Assembly: GCF_030056705.1 (NCBI RefSeq) | Contig: NZ_JASHIC010000014.1 | Span: forward strand, 143,373 to 207,372 | From: Flectobacillus longus | Lineage (GTDB): Bacteria > Bacteroidota > Bacteroidia > Cytophagales > Spirosomataceae | DNA length: 64,000 nucleotides | Direction of reading: 5' to 3' | Shown: positions 26,293 through 34,872 of the stretch, one piece after another | Layout: each line of letters starts with the position of its first letter | How positions within the stretch are numbered: the first letter of the stretch is position 1 | The notes under the pieces: model-generated | What the model saw: only the letters and a program-made list of their open reading frames with translations | What the model was told of the DNA's origin: nothing | Databases searched by the model: none | Translations under genes and position numbers: made by a program

Positions 26293-26640
26293 GGGACTTT
26301 TCTTAGTTGTTAATTAATCATAAGTAGAAAATTTATCAATTATCCACCACAGATATGCCTGTTTATTAGGATTTTTTTCAGGAACCGATCTTTTCATCAG
26401 CTCTGTAGGAGCGACAGTTTGGTAGTAAATAGTCATTCCCTTGAACAGTTAAAAGAGCGCCGTAGGTGCGACAGACTTCAAGATTTTGGCTTTCTGTCGC
26501 ACCTACGGCGCTTTTACAATGAAATACAAGGTGATTTTGGTTATTAATTTTTATTTTACACGATTATTTGAGTAAGAAGGTATTATTTTTGATAGTTTAT
26601 GGTGTTCATAACCAAAAGGTTATGATTTTTGATTTGTGGA
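26293..26640. other. gene-free stretch with a long hairpin
   Basis: Convergent intergenic DNA downstream of the lipoprotein gene. Apart from the hairpin at 26456-26512 and a related CTGTAGGAGCGACAG motif near 26403, nothing coding is seen. Confidence 0.5.
26456..26512. repeat. hairpin with 20-bp perfect arms
   Basis: Arms AGCGCCGTAGGTGCGACAGA and its exact inverse complement surround a 17-base loop, with an A run before and a T run after. The sequence is much richer in G+C than its surroundings. It can serve as a bidirectional terminator, but the arm sequence looks like a dispersed genomic repeat: the shorter relative CTGTAGGAGCGACAG lies about 50 bp upstream. Confidence 0.75.
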
Positions 26641-26850
26641 TTTTATCATGAAAAAAGGTGGTTAGAAAATTAATTTCGACCACCTTTTTATTTCTAGAAA
26701 AACTTGAAATTACTAGTTCAAGACTTAGTCTTGAACTTATTTTTTTAACAGTTTAAAACTGAAACAAACGCTAGTCCGATACTAAGTCTCGAACTAGATA
26801 TTTTTAAAAATAATCACTCATCCACTCAATCGCCACTCACTCAATGAATC
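26641..26850. repeat. partial copy D of the inverted-repeat element
   Basis: Contains a terminator-like hairpin at 26652-26689 (AAAAAGGTGGT ... CCACCTTTTT with TTTCGA core) and the element end sequence AATAATCACTCATCCACTCA found in copy A. The terminal repeats are absent. Two palindromes of 23-27 bp (26715-26737 and 26771-26797) sit inside. It lies just beyond the stop of the GH109-like gene at 26850. Confidence 0.5.
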
Positions 26851-28214
26851 TATACTTCAAACCCGAAAATCGGCTTATTCGTTTTCCATTTTCCACGAGT
26901 AAAATCAGGAATTTGAACTGGAGCTGAACCTTTGGCAATCGACATTTCTGACAATGGACTAATAGCTGACCAAGCTGCTGCATCGTACACGTCGATAGGA
27001 GGGGTAGTTTTGTTTTTAACAGAATTAATAAAATCTCTCAAAACAAAATAGTCCATACCACCATGACCTGCGCCGACAGCTTCAGATTCAAATCTTTTCC
27101 AGATACCGTGATCATATTTTTTCATATATGCCTCATCCGATTCCCAAACATCCGCTTTGGCAGATACATTTTCTACATAAATCTGGTTACCATCGTCCAT
27201 CCATAATCCGCTATCACCTTGTACTCTAAAACCAAGCGAATACGGACGAGGAGAGTTGGTATCATGCGTAATTAAGATGGTTTCTCCGTTAGCACACTTA
27301 ATCATTGTTTGAACCACGTCACCAAGTTTGAATTTTACTTTCGCATTTGGGTGATTGGCTCCTCCTTTGTCAACAATATATTTATGCAATGCTACTCCCT
27401 TCGATGCCATTGAAGTCAAATACAAAAATTGATTACCACGGTTGATATTAATCATTTCGGCAACTGGACCTAAACCATGTGTAGGATAAAGGTCTCCGTT
27501 GCGGTCTACTGAGTGTTGTGTACGCCACTTGGCTTCGCTAAAGCCTTTTTCTCCAAATTCTACACCACCACCATAAGCTTGTTTACCATCATTGAATTTG
27601 ACATGACGCAAATCGTGCTCATAGCCACATTCCAAGTGAGTGATTTCACCAAATAGGTTTTCTCGCACCATATTAAGTACCGCCATCACATCACGACGAT
27701 AACATACGTTTTCGAGCAACATACAGTGAGAACCTGTTTTTTCAAAAGTATTAACCAAGTCCCATGATTCCTGCAATTTAACTGTAGCAGATACCTCCAA
27801 GCCTGCATATTTTCCTGCATTCATGGTCGCCAATGCCATCGGTACGTGCCATTCCCAAGGTGTGGCAATAATTACACCGTCGATATCATCACGTTTTACC
27901 ATGTTTTCAAAATCCTTCTCATTTTTTCCATAGGCTACTGCTTCCTTACGGCCTTTCTCTTTGAGAATTTTTTGAGCTTTTGCTATGGCATTAGGGTCAA
28001 TATCACAAATACAAGTGACTTCTACTTCTGGAAAAGCCATGGCATTGGCAAGGTGGTTTCGCCCGCGGAGACCTGTGCCAATAAAACCAAGGCGTACTTT
28101 GCGGTCGTCTTTTTTAGCAAAGACATCTTTTGGTAAAACCAGCCCTGCTGCTAAGGCCAAGCCTCCTTTTTGAATAAAATCGCGTCGTTGAAGTGTATTA
28201 TTTTTCATTGCCAA
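26850..28214 (-). CDS. Gfo/Idh/MocA-family protein, GH109-like glycosidase
   Basis: Protein of 454 residues. The N-terminus RRDFIQKGGLALAAGLVLP is a Tat-type signal with the twin arginine followed by a hydrophobic stretch, so export is expected. The NAD-binding Rossmann motif GFIGTGLRGRNH comes next (about 43-54), then CICDIDP and a second domain with ENVCYRRDVMAVLNMVRE, ECGYEHDLRHVKF, YPTHGLGPVAEMININRG and GAGHGGMDYFVLRDFI. These blocks follow the GH109 alpha-N-acetylgalactosaminidases, which use bound NAD for an oxidation-elimination mechanism. It lies 60 bp after the nucleotidyltransferase gene, probably in one operon with it and the GHMP kinase. Substrate is inferred from family; other Gfo/Idh oxidoreductases share the fold. 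Confidence 0.85.
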   Translation of the reverse strand: MAMKNNTLQRRDFIQKGGLALAAGLVLPKDVFAKKDDRKVRLGFIGTGLRGRNHLANAMAFPEVEVTCICDIDPNAIAKAQKILKEKGRKEAVAYGKNEKDFENMVKRDDIDGVIIATPWEWHVPMALATMNAGKYAGLEVSATVKLQESWDLVNTFEKTGSHCMLLENVCYRRDVMAVLNMVRENLFGEITHLECGYEHDLRHVKFNDGKQAYGGGVEFGEKGFSEAKWRTQHSVDRNGDLYPTHGLGPVAEMININRGNQFLYLTSMASKGVALHKYIVDKGGANHPNAKVKFKLGDVVQTMIKCANGETILITHDTNSPRPYSLGFRVQGDSGLWMDDGNQIYVENVSAKADVWESDEAYMKKYDHGIWKRFESEAVGAGHGGMDYFVLRDFINSVKNKTTPPIDVYDAAAWSAISPLSEMSIAKGSAPVQIPDFTRGKWKTNKPIFGFEV

Positions 28215-28274
28215 TTATTTGGGTTTAAATGGTAAATTATGAGGTATCGACTTTAGCAAAGTCTTAGGGTTTCT

Positions 28275-29150
28275 TTAATGTAATGTCAATGTTTTTACTT
28301 TTTTAAGGTATTCTTGTACTACTAATATATCTTGTTTTGAAGTTAAATCAGGTACATTTTCTGCCATTGGAATACAAGAAATAGGTTTTCCCAATTCTCT
28401 GGTTATAATTAACAAAGCCGTTGGTAATTCTTTTTCATTTCTTACAGGGTGAAAAGGGGTTTTCTGTAAGGCAGGAAACAAATCTGAGGCTTCAAACACA
28501 AAAGCATTCATACTTACACCAATACGACCGTAGCGATGAGCAATAGCTTCTGCCTGTTCGTCTGAAGGTTTTTCTATGATATTTTGTAAATAATTATTCT
28601 CATCTGGTTCTACAATGGCAAATGCTTTGATTCGCTCCAGTGGAAAATCTAAAGCATCTCTATCATAACTTATCAAAGCATTAGGATTAGGACTATGCCA
28701 AAGTGCTTCAAAAGCCTGTGTCGAATACAAGTTATCGCTGTTACAAACTACAATTCGCCCTTGTTGCCAATCAGGATGTTGCTCTAATGCTTGTAAAACA
28801 GCATCGGCAGTTCCTGCGGGTTTTACTCTATCTGCATGAATATGTTGTCGGGCAAATACAAAATGTATGCCCCAACTATTACCTTCTTGCGCTAGTTTTT
28901 CGTAATACTGTTGTGTAAAATCATCGTCTGGATGAAGTAGCATCAAAACCTCATTAAATCCTGCATTTGAGGCATTTTCTAACTGATAATCTATTAAAGA
29001 TTTTCCCGAATCCCCCAGACCAATCATCCCTTTTGTCAACGTATCGGCTTGATTAGCCAACGTAGGATCAAGGTCTGTTAGGTCAGGTGCAGCTTTTTTC
29101 ATGCGAGTAGCTGCACCCCCTGCAAGGATTACAATTCTTTGAGTTTTCAT
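28275..29150 (-). CDS. sugar nucleotidyltransferase
   Basis: Protein of 291 residues with the nucleotidyltransferase start VILAGGAATRMKKAAPD, a variant of the LAGG-G-TRM triphosphate-binding loop, then LIDYQLENASNAGFNEVLML and VVCNSDNLYS, the metal-binding Asp region. Near 190 it has the IIEKPSDEQAEAIAHRYGRIGVSMNAFVF block common to NDP-sugar pyrophosphorylases. It would join a sugar-1-phosphate to a nucleoside triphosphate in the cytosol. It follows the GHMP kinase gene by 237 bp, containing a repeat remnant, and precedes the GH109-like gene by 60 bp. A kinase plus nucleotidyltransferase pair suggests sugar salvage to an activated form; which sugar is unknown. Confidence 0.8.
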   Translation of the reverse strand: MKTQRIVILAGGAATRMKKAAPDLTDLDPTLANQADTLTKGMIGLGDSGKSLIDYQLENASNAGFNEVLMLLHPDDDFTQQYYEKLAQEGNSWGIHFVFARQHIHADRVKPAGTADAVLQALEQHPDWQQGRIVVCNSDNLYSTQAFEALWHSPNPNALISYDRDALDFPLERIKAFAIVEPDENNYLQNIIEKPSDEQAEAIAHRYGRIGVSMNAFVFEASDLFPALQKTPFHPVRNEKELPTALLIITRELGKPISCIPMAENVPDLTSKQDILVVQEYLKKVKTLTLH

Positions 29151-29269
29151 AGAAAATTGGATGTATAATTTGATGGTAATAAGATGTTATTAGTTAATCG
29201 TGTATCAGTTATCAGAATTGATACATTTTTTTGCTTTCGACTTTCAACAATGGGCTTTCGGCAAAAATA

Positions 29270-29352
29270 TTCTTAATGAATTCAAAAAAGCTTTTGGGCT
29301 TAATGCCTATTGCGGGTAAAATTAATTTCATTTAGCCCACTAACTTATTTGG
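29270..29352. repeat. remnant of the second inverted-repeat element family
   Basis: Contains GGGTAAAATTAATTTCATTT and GCCCACTAACTTA, which match the end of the element at 13617-13969 and of the related copy at 34690-34852. The left end is not recognisable. Confidence 0.4.
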
Positions 29353-29387
29353 TAAATCGGTAATGATATTCTACCGTCTTCGTAAGA

Positions 29388-30461
29388 TTATATTTCTTCT
29401 TTCGAACCTTCTGCTACTTCGATGATATAGGCTTTGCCACCTTCTCTTTCGATGGCTTCTACCACAGCTTCGGTGTTGGTGGGTGCATAGGCAAACATAC
29501 AGCCTCCACCTCCTGAACCATTGATTTTACCTCCCAAAGCTCCTGCTTTTAGGGAGGCTTCTATCATTCTATTAATTTTAGGTGTAGAAACTCGTTTTGC
29601 GTCTCTCAAGTTGTCCTGATGAGCGCTCAACAACTGTCCCAATTTTACATCATTAAATGTATCTTTTCCTTCAAACATGGCTTTGGCTGTACGCAAAATA
29701 TCCCTGTCCGAAAGGTTGCTGTAAAACAGTGCATATTCGTCTGGATTCAGCAATGATTGATATTGTTCGGCGCTTTCGATAGGCGCTTTGCTTAATTGAA
29801 AATCTGGATAGACTTGCTTGATTTTATTGATGGCATCGAGCATACCAAATTTGACATGCTTCAAAATACCAATGGTATCTTTTGGCTCAAGTGAGTCCCC
29901 AAGGACAAATTTGCCCAATGGCGCTTGATAAGCTTCTACCAGAATATTAGGCTTGGTTTCCAAATACATAATATTACCAATCGACGTGGCATATTCGTCC
30001 ATACATCCGCCTGGTTCGCCAAATTCTTCTACTTCAGCTAAATAGGCTAATTGTCCGATTTCAACTGGGTCAATAGGATGATTAGCTGTTTTTAGTAAAA
30101 AATGTGTCCAAGCCACTACTAATGCCGACGAACTCGATGTTCCAGAATTGATAGGGATATTGCCGTACACTTTTGCTTCAATGCCTTTTTCAAAAGAGAT
30201 ACCTTTTTCTCTTTTCAATACATTCAAAACACTTTTGAAATAATCTCGGTCCTTATGATAGATGGCTGTTTCGGCTAAAGGAAAAGATTCTTCAGATTGA
30301 ATATCAGGTAATTGAATATGAACAGAAGGCGTGTTGGTAACTCGTCCTTCAATATGAATACGTCTCGAAATGGCAGCGGCTATAACAGGCAAGCCTAGGT
30401 AATCTTGGTGCTCGCCAAATAAACAAATTCTGCCAGGAGTTGATATGTGTAAATTTTTCAT
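29388..30461 (-). CDS. GHMP-family sugar kinase
   Basis: Protein of 357 residues from the ATG at 30461 (MKNLHISTPGRICLFGEHQDYLG). The three GHMP motifs are present: motif 1 PGRICLFGEHQDYLG, motif 2 INSGTSSSSALVVAW as the ATP loop, and motif 3 GKINGSGGGGCMFAYAP near the C-terminus. The GEHQDY stretch resembles galactokinase/L-arabinokinase-type sugar kinases (GEHTDY). The longer frame to 30605 is rejected because it would translate through the operator repeats of the divergent promoter. It probably makes a sugar-1-phosphate for the nucleotidyltransferase encoded next. It is divergent from a LacI-type regulator, so likely under its control. The sugar is unknown; uronic acid, galactose or GalNAc are all possible. 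Confidence 0.85.
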   Translation of the reverse strand: MKNLHISTPGRICLFGEHQDYLGLPVIAAAISRRIHIEGRVTNTPSVHIQLPDIQSEESFPLAETAIYHKDRDYFKSVLNVLKREKGISFEKGIEAKVYGNIPINSGTSSSSALVVAWTHFLLKTANHPIDPVEIGQLAYLAEVEEFGEPGGCMDEYATSIGNIMYLETKPNILVEAYQAPLGKFVLGDSLEPKDTIGILKHVKFGMLDAINKIKQVYPDFQLSKAPIESAEQYQSLLNPDEYALFYSNLSDRDILRTAKAMFEGKDTFNDVKLGQLLSAHQDNLRDAKRVSTPKINRMIEASLKAGALGGKINGSGGGGCMFAYAPTNTEAVVEAIEREGGKAYIIEVAEGSKEEI

Positions 30462-30555
30462 AGTTGGAAAATTGGGTAAGCTAATCCTTGAACAAAGATA
30501 GTTTTCTGAGCTTATCAAAATATGCTTCAAGTGGGCTTCGAATAAGAAATTTGAC

Positions 30556-30574
30556 TGCGCAACCGATTGTGCAA
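30556..30574. promoter_or_regulatory. LacI-type operator, copy 1
   Basis: TGCGCAACCGATTGTGCAA is an imperfect palindrome centred on CG, as in LacI-family operators. It lies between the divergent kinase and LacI genes. The second copy is placed 22 bp away, two helical turns. Confidence 0.65.
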
Positions 30575-30577
30575 AAG

Positions 30578-30597
30578 CGTGCAACCGATTGTGCAAT
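30578..30597. promoter_or_regulatory. LacI-type operator, copy 2
   Basis: Shares the 16-bp core GCAACCGATTGTGCAA with copy 1. A further inverted pair, TTGTGCAA at 30598-30605 and TTGCACAA at 30620-30627, follows before the regulator start at 30641, so regulator autocontrol is likely. Confidence 0.65.
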
Positions 30598-30640
30598 TTG
30601 TGCAAAAATTCTAACTTGCTTGCACAATTAATAAAAGCTT

Positions 30641-31642
30641 ATGAGTCAGATAACTATGAAAGAATTGGCGAAGCGCTTAGGAACCTCAGTTTCAACGGTT
30701 TCGAGGGCTTTGCAAAACCATCCACGTATTGGTTTGAAGATGCGGGAAGACGTGATAGCGTTGGCAAAAGAGCTAAATTATAGTCCCAATACCACCGCGA
30801 TAAACCTAAAAAAACAGTCTACCAAAAACGTTGGTGTAGTAGTACCATGGCTCACAGAACAGTTTTTTTCAATGGCCATTACGGGTATTGAGGATATACT
30901 TTTTGAAAAAGGATACAGAGTTGTTTTGCAACAATCTAGAGATGATTTTGAGCGAGAAGAACAGGCTATTCAAGCACTCATGAAACATGGTGTCGACGGG
31001 ATCATCGTGTCGATGGGGTCGGGCACTTACAATCATCGTCATTTTTTGGAGGTAAATCGAAAGGGTATTCCTTTGGTATTTTTTGATAGAGTCGTAAAAA
31101 GCCTGCCCAATAGCTGTGTATATACCGACATCACGCAGGCATCATTTGAGGCAGTGGAATTATTGCTCAACAAAGGACTAACCAAAATAGCGCTCTTGAA
31201 TGGACCGAATACAATGCAGTCGTCCAATGAACGGCTGATGGGTTATGTCAATGCACTCAAGTTGCATAATATTGAACTCAATCCGATTTATATCAAAACC
31301 ACAGATTTGGGTTTTGAAGATACCTTTAAGAAAACACATGAACTCTTGGATTTGGCAGTACCTCCACAAGCGATTTTTGCTTTCCACGACTACATGTCCC
31401 TCGATGCCATGCAGATAGCCAAAGAGCGAGGGTTAATCATCAACCAAGATATATTTTTTGTGAGTTTTTCAAATTTAAGTTTTTGTAAGTATCTCGAAAA
31501 ACCCCCATTTGCGAGTATCGAGCAATTTCCCTATGAAATGGGAGCCAAAGCTGCGAATCTATTAGTTGAGGTCATGAAAAAGCCAGACGATTACGTGCGT
31601 GAGGAAGTGATAATACGTTCAAAGTTAATCGTTAGAATTTGA
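30641..31642 (+). CDS. LacI-family transcriptional regulator
   Basis: Protein of 333 residues. The N-terminal helix-turn-helix and hinge are canonical: ITMKELAKRLGTSVSTVSRALQNHPRIG, then LAKELNYSPNTTAINLKKQ. A periplasmic-binding-protein-like effector domain starts at NVGVVVPWLTEQFFSMAI and ends with the FPYEMGAKAANLLVEVM segment. It should bind the duplicated operators just upstream and respond to a sugar. The adjacent divergent operon (kinase, nucleotidyltransferase, GH109-like protein) is the likely regulon, so the effector may be a substrate or intermediate of that pathway. The ligand cannot be read from the sequence. Confidence 0.9.
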   Translation: MSQITMKELAKRLGTSVSTVSRALQNHPRIGLKMREDVIALAKELNYSPNTTAINLKKQSTKNVGVVVPWLTEQFFSMAITGIEDILFEKGYRVVLQQSRDDFEREEQAIQALMKHGVDGIIVSMGSGTYNHRHFLEVNRKGIPLVFFDRVVKSLPNSCVYTDITQASFEAVELLLNKGLTKIALLNGPNTMQSSNERLMGYVNALKLHNIELNPIYIKTTDLGFEDTFKKTHELLDLAVPPQAIFAFHDYMSLDAMQIAKERGLIINQDIFFVSFSNLSFCKYLEKPPFASIEQFPYEMGAKAANLLVEVMKKPDDYVREEVIIRSKLIVRI

Positions 31643-31718
31643 TAGATGAGTAAATGAGAATTTTGCTTTGGACATGCTAAAATTTGCTTTTCTAGCAAGT
31701 TCTGTACAATTTTAGGTT

Positions 31719-32678
31719 ATGAACTGGAATGCTGATTTGGGACAAACCGAGAGAATGTTCATTGTCCTGTTTATTCTCATATATGTTTTTTATCTTGTCA
31801 GGGTTTTTTTAATTGCCAGAAAATTAAAAACCGTGGCTAGGTCTAGTATCTTAAAGTTTGTGCTGAGAAGTTGCTATTTTACCTTGCTTATCTTGGCATT
31901 GCTAGACCCATCTTTTGGTGAAATTAATGGAACCATTCGAGCTGAAGGTCGAGATATATTTTTGTTGGTAGATGTGTCCAAGTCTATGGATGCCACAGAT
32001 GTTCAGCCAAGTAGAATTGAAAAAACGAAGTTTGAAATTAGTCGTATTGTCAATCATTTTACAAGCGATAGGATAGGAGTAATCGTTTTTTCGGAAGATG
32101 CTTTTATGCTTTCTCCACTTACTTTTGACCATAACGCCATCAATTTATTTATTCCAAGAATCAACTCTGATCTTTTACCTGCTGGTGGTACCAATTTTAC
32201 ACCAGCCTTAGAATTAGCCTTGGATAAGCTTACCAAAATCAAAACAAGCAATAAGTCCAAAGTAATAGTACTGATGAGTGATGGCGAAAATTTTGGAAAC
32301 CTTGATTACAGTTTACTTAATAGAATAAGAAGAAATGGAGTTAACCTGTTTACCGTTGGAGTAGGTACTGCCGAAGGTAGTACAATCAAGGAGGGGAAAT
32401 CGCTCAAAAAAGATGAAGACGGTAATATTGTGGTAACAAGACTAGAGCCAGATTTGATGAGAAAAATGGCTGCTGAAACAAGAGGAGGTTATTTTGAAGT
32501 ACATAGTGTGTCAGATAGTTTTGTAGATTTGATAAAGCAGATTGAAAATATTTCTGCTAATTTGATTGACCAACGAACCGTTACGGTGACAGCCAATAAG
32601 TATTTTTATTTTTTGGTAGTTGCGCTATTTTTGCTAGGCATAGACGTATTTTTTACAGTGAGGACTTTCCAATTGTAG
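31719..32678 (+). CDS. vWA-domain membrane protein, BatA/BatB-like
   Basis: Protein of 319 residues with two N-terminal membrane segments (about 13-32 and 47-63), then a von Willebrand A domain with the MIDAS sequence DVSKSMDATD starting at residue 85, the threonine loop PAGGTNFTPALELALD and VLMSDGENF. A C-terminal membrane helix (FYFLVVALFLLGIDVFF) closes the protein. This is the architecture of Bat (Bacteroides aerotolerance) proteins, whose metal-dependent domain faces the periplasm. A TPR protein follows 76 bp later, as in bat operons. The MoxR ATPase, DUF58 and other Bat genes are not here, so this is a reduced locus. Function of the system is poorly known. Confidence 0.85.
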   Translation: MNWNADLGQTERMFIVLFILIYVFYLVRVFLIARKLKTVARSSILKFVLRSCYFTLLILALLDPSFGEINGTIRAEGRDIFLLVDVSKSMDATDVQPSRIEKTKFEISRIVNHFTSDRIGVIVFSEDAFMLSPLTFDHNAINLFIPRINSDLLPAGGTNFTPALELALDKLTKIKTSNKSKVIVLMSDGENFGNLDYSLLNRIRRNGVNLFTVGVGTAEGSTIKEGKSLKKDEDGNIVVTRLEPDLMRKMAAETRGGYFEVHSVSDSFVDLIKQIENISANLIDQRTVTVTANKYFYFLVVALFLLGIDVFFTVRTFQL

Positions 32679-32754
32679 AAAATTTAGGTTAAAAGTTTTT
32701 TATAGAACAGTTTTATACGATTTTTGCATAAAATATTACTTAGAGTATAATAAG

Positions 32755-33429
32755 TTGAATTATTTTATTTTTTACATATTCCTCTGGATTTTAGAAAATG
32801 CGTCCTTTACTAAGGTAAGTGCACGAAATCTGGCTAAAATAGAGTCAGAAAGGGCATTTCGAGAAAAAAGATATAAGGATGCAGTAAAATATTACCAGAC
32901 AATATCGGACAATTCTTATTTTACTCCCCCCGAGGTTGTGCTAAACCAAGCGCATGTGTATTTGCTCTCTGAAGATACCTTGCGAGCACAAAGCATGTAC
33001 AAACGGCTGATTCACCTCGAAGATTATAAAATGGCCTCAACAACCTACTGTCAACTGGGCGTAATTAGCGGTGCTTTCAAAGACAGTGCCCAAGCATTAA
33101 TTTATTTTAAAGAAGCTCTTAAGCTAAATCCACAGAATCAAATCGCACGTTTCAATTTTGAATTATTAAAACTCAAATTTCGTGGAGCCTCCGAAGAACC
33201 TAAGCCCAAACAACAGTCTAAGTCCATGCCACCACCAAGTGCCAATCACGCTGAAGTGGAACACACAGATGCTCAAGATGAAATGTTGAAAACGCTTAAG
33301 AATTATGGGCTCTCTCCCGAAAAAGCTAGGAGTATCCTAGAAGCTATGAAAAATAATGAAGTACAATATATTCAACAAAAGAAGGGATTGCTTAAGAAGA
33401 ATAAGTCCAATATGAAACAATCTTGGTAA
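32755..33429 (+). CDS. TPR protein, BatC/BatE-like
   Basis: Protein of 224 residues. The frame opens with a TTG, and the first 25 residues are hydrophobic and signal-like (YFIFYIFLWIL), favouring this unusual start; no better ATG is present before the repeats. TPR-like helices run from about residue 28 to 140 (ESERAFREKRYKDAVKYYQ, DSAQALIYFKEALKLNPQNQIARFNFELLK). The C-terminal part is polar, with a helical segment LKNYGLSPEKARSILEAM. It is probably a periplasmic or membrane-tethered scaffold working with the vWA protein encoded just upstream. Assignment to a named Bat protein is uncertain. Confidence 0.72.
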   Translation: MNYFIFYIFLWILENASFTKVSARNLAKIESERAFREKRYKDAVKYYQTISDNSYFTPPEVVLNQAHVYLLSEDTLRAQSMYKRLIHLEDYKMASTTYCQLGVISGAFKDSAQALIYFKEALKLNPQNQIARFNFELLKLKFRGASEEPKPKQQSKSMPPPSANHAEVEHTDAQDEMLKTLKNYGLSPEKARSILEAMKNNEVQYIQQKKGLLKKNKSNMKQSW

Positions 33430-33481
33430 ATCTAAAGATTACTATTTAACCACCATTACAATACCAAACTTTAACTTTATT

Positions 33482-34657
33482 ATGCAAGAAGTGTATATCG
33501 TCTCAGCCGTTAGAACTCCCATTGGAAGTTTTGGCGGAGCTTTATCGAGTTTATCAGCAACAGATTTGGGCAGTATTGCCATAAAGGGCGCAATAGAAAG
33601 AGCTGGAATCAAGCCAGAATTGGTAGAAGAGGTACTTATGGGTAATGTTATTTCTGCAAATTTAGGACAAGCCCCTGCACGAATAGCAGCACTCAAAGCT
33701 GGTCTCCCACACGAAACACGCTGTACAACTATCAACAAAGTATGTGCATCTGGCGCAAAAGCCATTATCTTTGCAGCACAAAGTATTATGCTCGGAATGG
33801 CTGATGTCATCGTGGCTGGAGGTATGGAAAGTATGTCTAATGCTCCATATTATGTGCCTCGTGCTCGCTTTGGCTATAAATACGGCTCAAGTACTTTGGT
33901 CGACGGGCTCGAAAAAGATGGTCTTTCGGATGCCTATGATGATTGTGCAATGGGTATCTTTGCAGACAAAACTGCTCGTAAATACGGTATCACTCGCGAA
34001 GATCAAGATGATTTTGCGATTGAATCATACCGTCGTAGCGCTGAGGCTACACAAAAAGGTTATTTTGCAGACGAAATTGTTCCTATCGAAGTACAAACTC
34101 GCAAAGGAGTGGTAACGATTTCGGAGGATGAAGAATATAAAAATGTCAATTTTGAGAAAATCCCTAACTTAAAACCAGCTTTTGAGAAAAAAGGAACAGT
34201 TACCGCAGCCAATGCTTCTACTCTGAACGATGGTGCCGCTGCGCTAGTTTTGATGTCAAAAAAGAAAGCTGAAAAACTCAAATTGACTCCATTAGCAAAA
34301 ATTATTGGCTTTGCTGATGCCGAACAAGAACCTGCATGGTTTACTACAACGCCAACCGTAGCAGTACCCAAAGCAATTCGTATGGCAGGGCTTATCAAAG
34401 AGGAGGTAGATTTATTTGAAGTAAACGAAGCGTTTGCCGTTGTGCCTTTGGCATTCGAAAAACTGTTGGATATTCCTCAACATAAAATCAATGTTTTGGG
34501 TGGAGCCGTTTCATTAGGTCATCCACTGGGGGCTTCAGGCGCGCGTATTGTTACAACTTTGATAAGTGCCTTAACTCATAAAGGCGGTCGTATTGGTGCT
34601 GCTGGTATTTGTAATGGTGGTGGCGGTGCATCGGCTATTGTGATCGAAAAAATGTAA
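33482..34657 (+). CDS. acetyl-CoA C-acetyltransferase (thiolase)
   Basis: Protein of 391 residues, full length for a thiolase. The acylated nucleophile is Cys88 in TTINKVCASGAKAI. The second conserved region is NEAFAVVPLAF, the third GGAVSLGHPLGASGARIV with the catalytic His, and the C-terminal base Cys lies in GICNGGGGASAIVI. It condenses two acetyl-CoA to acetoacetyl-CoA or cleaves beta-ketoacyl-CoA in the cytosol. The AtoB/PhaA-type architecture fits a biosynthetic or short-chain thiolase, but a degradative role cannot be excluded. It is 52 bp after the TPR gene; there is no functional link. A repeat-derived segment follows before purC. Confidence 0.92.
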   Translation: MQEVYIVSAVRTPIGSFGGALSSLSATDLGSIAIKGAIERAGIKPELVEEVLMGNVISANLGQAPARIAALKAGLPHETRCTTINKVCASGAKAIIFAAQSIMLGMADVIVAGGMESMSNAPYYVPRARFGYKYGSSTLVDGLEKDGLSDAYDDCAMGIFADKTARKYGITREDQDDFAIESYRRSAEATQKGYFADEIVPIEVQTRKGVVTISEDEEYKNVNFEKIPNLKPAFEKKGTVTAANASTLNDGAAALVLMSKKKAEKLKLTPLAKIIGFADAEQEPAWFTTTPTVAVPKAIRMAGLIKEEVDLFEVNEAFAVVPLAFEKLLDIPQHKINVLGGAVSLGHPLGASGARIVTTLISALTHKGGRIGAAGICNGGGGASAIVIEKM

Positions 34658-34689
34658 CTTCAATCGGTAGAGGTTTTAAACAAAAAATT

Positions 34690-34852
34690 GGTGCGTCAAA
34701 TAAAATTCATTTTATCTGCAATAAGCATTAGGCTTTATGCCGTAAGCTAGAAGTTCAAAAGTATTTTTCATGAAATAATAGAAAGCTTTCTTTGCTTTTA
34801 GCTTAAGGCATATTGCTTAGAGCAGGTAAAATGCCCACTAACTTAGATGTTT
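34690..34852. repeat. diverged copy of the 13617-13969 element
   Basis: Shares GGCTTTATGC, AAAAGTATTT-TCATG and TAATAGAAA blocks in the same order with the element at 13617-13969 and ends with GGTAAAATGCCCACTAACTTA, the diverged terminal repeat. It lies between the thiolase gene and purC. Confidence 0.5.
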
Positions 34853-34872
34853 TTAATACTACCCAATATAAA

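Noticed and set aside
30462..30605. Longer start of the GHMP kinase
   Set aside because: It translates through the operator repeats; the GHMP fold begins at the ATG at 30461.
34813..34872. Longer start of PurC
   Set aside because: Its first codons come from the end of a repeat element; PurC homology begins at 34873.
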